From Spirochaetales bacterium (GTDB lineage Bacteria; Spirochaetota; GWE2-31-10; MWDO01): a stretch of DNA of 53,188 nt. The notes beneath the pieces were generated by a model. It was not told the origin of the DNA and made no database searches. It worked only from the letters and a program-made list of their open reading frames with translations. A program made the position numbers and the translations under genes. The DNA is taken from assembly GCA_017540815.1 (NCBI GenBank), contig JAFYAI010000024.1, positions 1 through 53,188 of the forward strand. Direction: 5' to 3'. Below, one piece after another: positions 52,233-53,188 of the stretch (position 1 is its first letter; the number at the start of each line of letters is the position of its first letter).

Positions 52233-52838
52233 ATGAATAAACAAGTATTATTTATATTACTTATTACAGCAACACTTTTATGTTTAACATCGTGTCAGCA
52301 GGGCGAAAATGAGATCACCGGCGAACAGCCGACAACCAATACCGGCAAAACCAATGTATCACCATCAGATGCAACGGTAGACATCAATGACGCAGAGATT
52401 CAGTCGGTATTCACTCTGACGAACTCATTCCGAACCGGCAATGAGGCATTCTATCTCAATAAAGACAACACTACAACGACAAATCTTGTCGGTCAGTTGT
52501 CTACACTTACTCTTGACGAACAACTGTGCAAAGCAGCGGCTATCCGAGCCAAAGAGATAATCGGTACTTGGGGACACGAGCGCCCTGACGGAACAAGCTG
52601 CTTCACCGTATTGAAAGATATATCTTACACATATTCGACCGCCGGTGAGAATATCGCTGCCGGCAATCAGTCAGGCTCAGCTACATTTATCCAGTGGAAA
52701 GAAGATAACGAGAATTACACCGGTCAGGGACACCGACGCAATATGCTGAGTCCCAACTTCACCAAGATCGGCATTGCATATACATTCGATGCTAACAGCA
52801 CTTATAAGTATTATTGGACTATGATACTGGCGAAGTAA
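52233..52838 (+). CDS. CAP-domain (SCP/PR-1-like) lipoprotein
   Basis: 201 residues. The signal peptide ends in the lipobox LTSC, so it is lipidated at C21. A Thr/Asn-rich linker (about 25-58) leads to a CAP domain: LTLDEQLCKAAAIRAKEI, WGHERPDGTSC, STAGENIAAG and GQGHRRNMLSPNFTKIGIAY are the four classic motifs, with the histidine and glutamate (HERPDG, GENIAA) that form the CAP cavity. Bacterial CAP proteins are exported and mostly of unknown role; binding of lipids or peptides is possible. The ATG at 52233 (AGGAGTTAATCTA upstream) is preferred over the open frame further up because it gives the signal peptide. Confidence 0.9.
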   Translation: MNKQVLFILLITATLLCLTSCQQGENEITGEQPTTNTGKTNVSPSDATVDINDAEIQSVFTLTNSFRTGNEAFYLNKDNTTTTNLVGQLSTLTLDEQLCKAAAIRAKEIIGTWGHERPDGTSCFTVLKDISYTYSTAGENIAAGNQSGSATFIQWKEDNENYTGQGHRRNMLSPNFTKIGIAYTFDANSTYKYYWTMILAK

Positions 52839-52841
52839 TAA

Positions 52842-52890
52842 AAAAAATGAGGTTTTCTGCCGCCTGCGGCGGCAGAAAACCTCATTTTTT
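52842..52890. terminator. Bidirectional terminator between the CAP lipoprotein and the PD-(D/E)XK gene
   Basis: A 20+ bp stem (core TTTTCTGCCGCC / GGCGGCAGAAAA, loop TGC) with T-runs on both sides. Confidence 0.88.
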
Positions 52891-52908
52891 CTTGAGAAAT
52901 TTCACATC

Positions 52909-53188
52909 TCATTCCTTGACAAACTTCTCTATCCTGCATTTATGCTCTTTCGTTTCCTTATCATAGCTCGCTCCGACGAATACAATCTCGCCGTGCCAGT
53001 TGTCAAGACTCTTGAAATATTTCTTCTCCCGGATCTGTGCGAGTGCAGTGTCGGGCGACTGATCGACTTTAAGCTCAACGATGATTGCTGCCTTGCTCTT
53101 ATCGAACGGTATATATGCGATGTCAGCGACTCCTCTACCCGCAGGCAGCTCCTTTGCAATGACATAATGATTGATCGCATATATATAC
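52909..53188 (-). CDS. C-terminal part of a PD-(D/E)XK nuclease-domain protein (PDDEXK_9-like), 5' end cut off by the window
   Basis: About 92 residues are visible, ending in a stop codon at 52911-52909; the start lies beyond the window. The motifs GVADIAYIP (catalytic Asp), AAIIVELKV (Glu-x-Lys) and ALAQIREKKYF (Gln) followed by VGASYDKETKEHKCRIEKF are typical of the C-terminus of the AAA-ATPase-like/PDDEXK_9 (DUF1703) family. These are common in Bacteroidetes and in gut anaerobes, often in many copies. The N-terminal AAA-like part is not seen. DNA cleavage activity is inferred from the fold only. Confidence 0.8.
   Translation of the reverse strand, partial: YIYAINHYVIAKELPAGRGVADIAYIPFDKSKAAIIVELKVDQSPDTALAQIREKKYFKSLDNWHGEIVFVGASYDKETKEHKCRIEKFVKE

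Overview
This window looks like ordinary chromosome from a Gram-negative, probably anaerobic and perhaps gut-associated bacterium of moderate to low GC. The envelope genes (a TolC-type channel, a SurA/PpiD-like chaperone, several lipoproteins, a bacterial alpha-2-macroglobulin) point to two membranes. The large fused 2-hydroxyacyl-CoA dehydratase activase family protein suggests anaerobic metabolism. The phylum cannot be fixed from this sequence. A spirochaete-like lineage is my best guess, but the PurM is of the long Bacteroidetes type, so this is tentative. Promoters are easy to read: at least fifteen genes or operons have a TTGACA-like box, a 16-18 nt spacer and a TATAAT-like box. Most starts have a clear Shine-Dalgarno sequence, and five gene pairs are joined by TAATG stop-start overlaps.

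Layout. 1-6.2 kb: a truncated periplasmic foldase, htpG, an aminotransferase and comM. 6.3-12.6 kb: a lipoprotein and a GAF histidine kinase, metK, then an operon of purM, a small HU-like gene and a HU-membrane-LysM fusion, then an unrecognised gene with two ribbon-helix-helix-like segments. 12.7-19.6 kb: a TolC-like gene, queA, fabG with a small zinc-ribbon-like gene, a TIM-barrel gene, ycaO and a DUF2934-like gene. 19.8-28.3 kb: purD with a DHH phosphoesterase, then the proteostasis run tig-clpP-clpX-lon. 28.3-36.7 kb: a 1004-residue hybrid histidine kinase, a Na/Pi cotransporter, fabB with a HEPN/MNT pair, and a class III adenylate cyclase. 36.8-53.2 kb: an unknown membrane protein, a solo D12 adenine methyltransferase, a 1898-residue alpha-2-macroglobulin, a second unknown membrane protein, an activase plus Ldh_2 dehydrogenase operon, a CAP-domain lipoprotein and the end of a PD-(D/E)XK protein.

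How the parts relate. Three groups stand out: protein quality control (htpG, tig, clpP, clpX, lon, the SurA/PpiD-like gene), purine and fatty-acid synthesis (purM, purD, fabG, fabB), and signalling (two histidine kinases, a cyclase). No tRNA, rRNA, CRISPR array, prophage or complete insertion sequence was found. The best leads for undescribed biology are: (1) a HU-like domain joined through one membrane segment to LysM, next to a free HU-like gene, which could link DNA to peptidoglycan; (2) a 40-nt element, 36/40 identical, placed upstream of both comM and the ribbon-helix-helix-like gene; (3) four TTACTCAA repeats at exact 11-bp spacing just upstream of a promoter; (4) three promoters whose -10 box ends exactly 6 nt before the start codon, implying leaderless mRNAs; (5) palindromic composite repeats, one of which supplies the clpP ribosome binding site.
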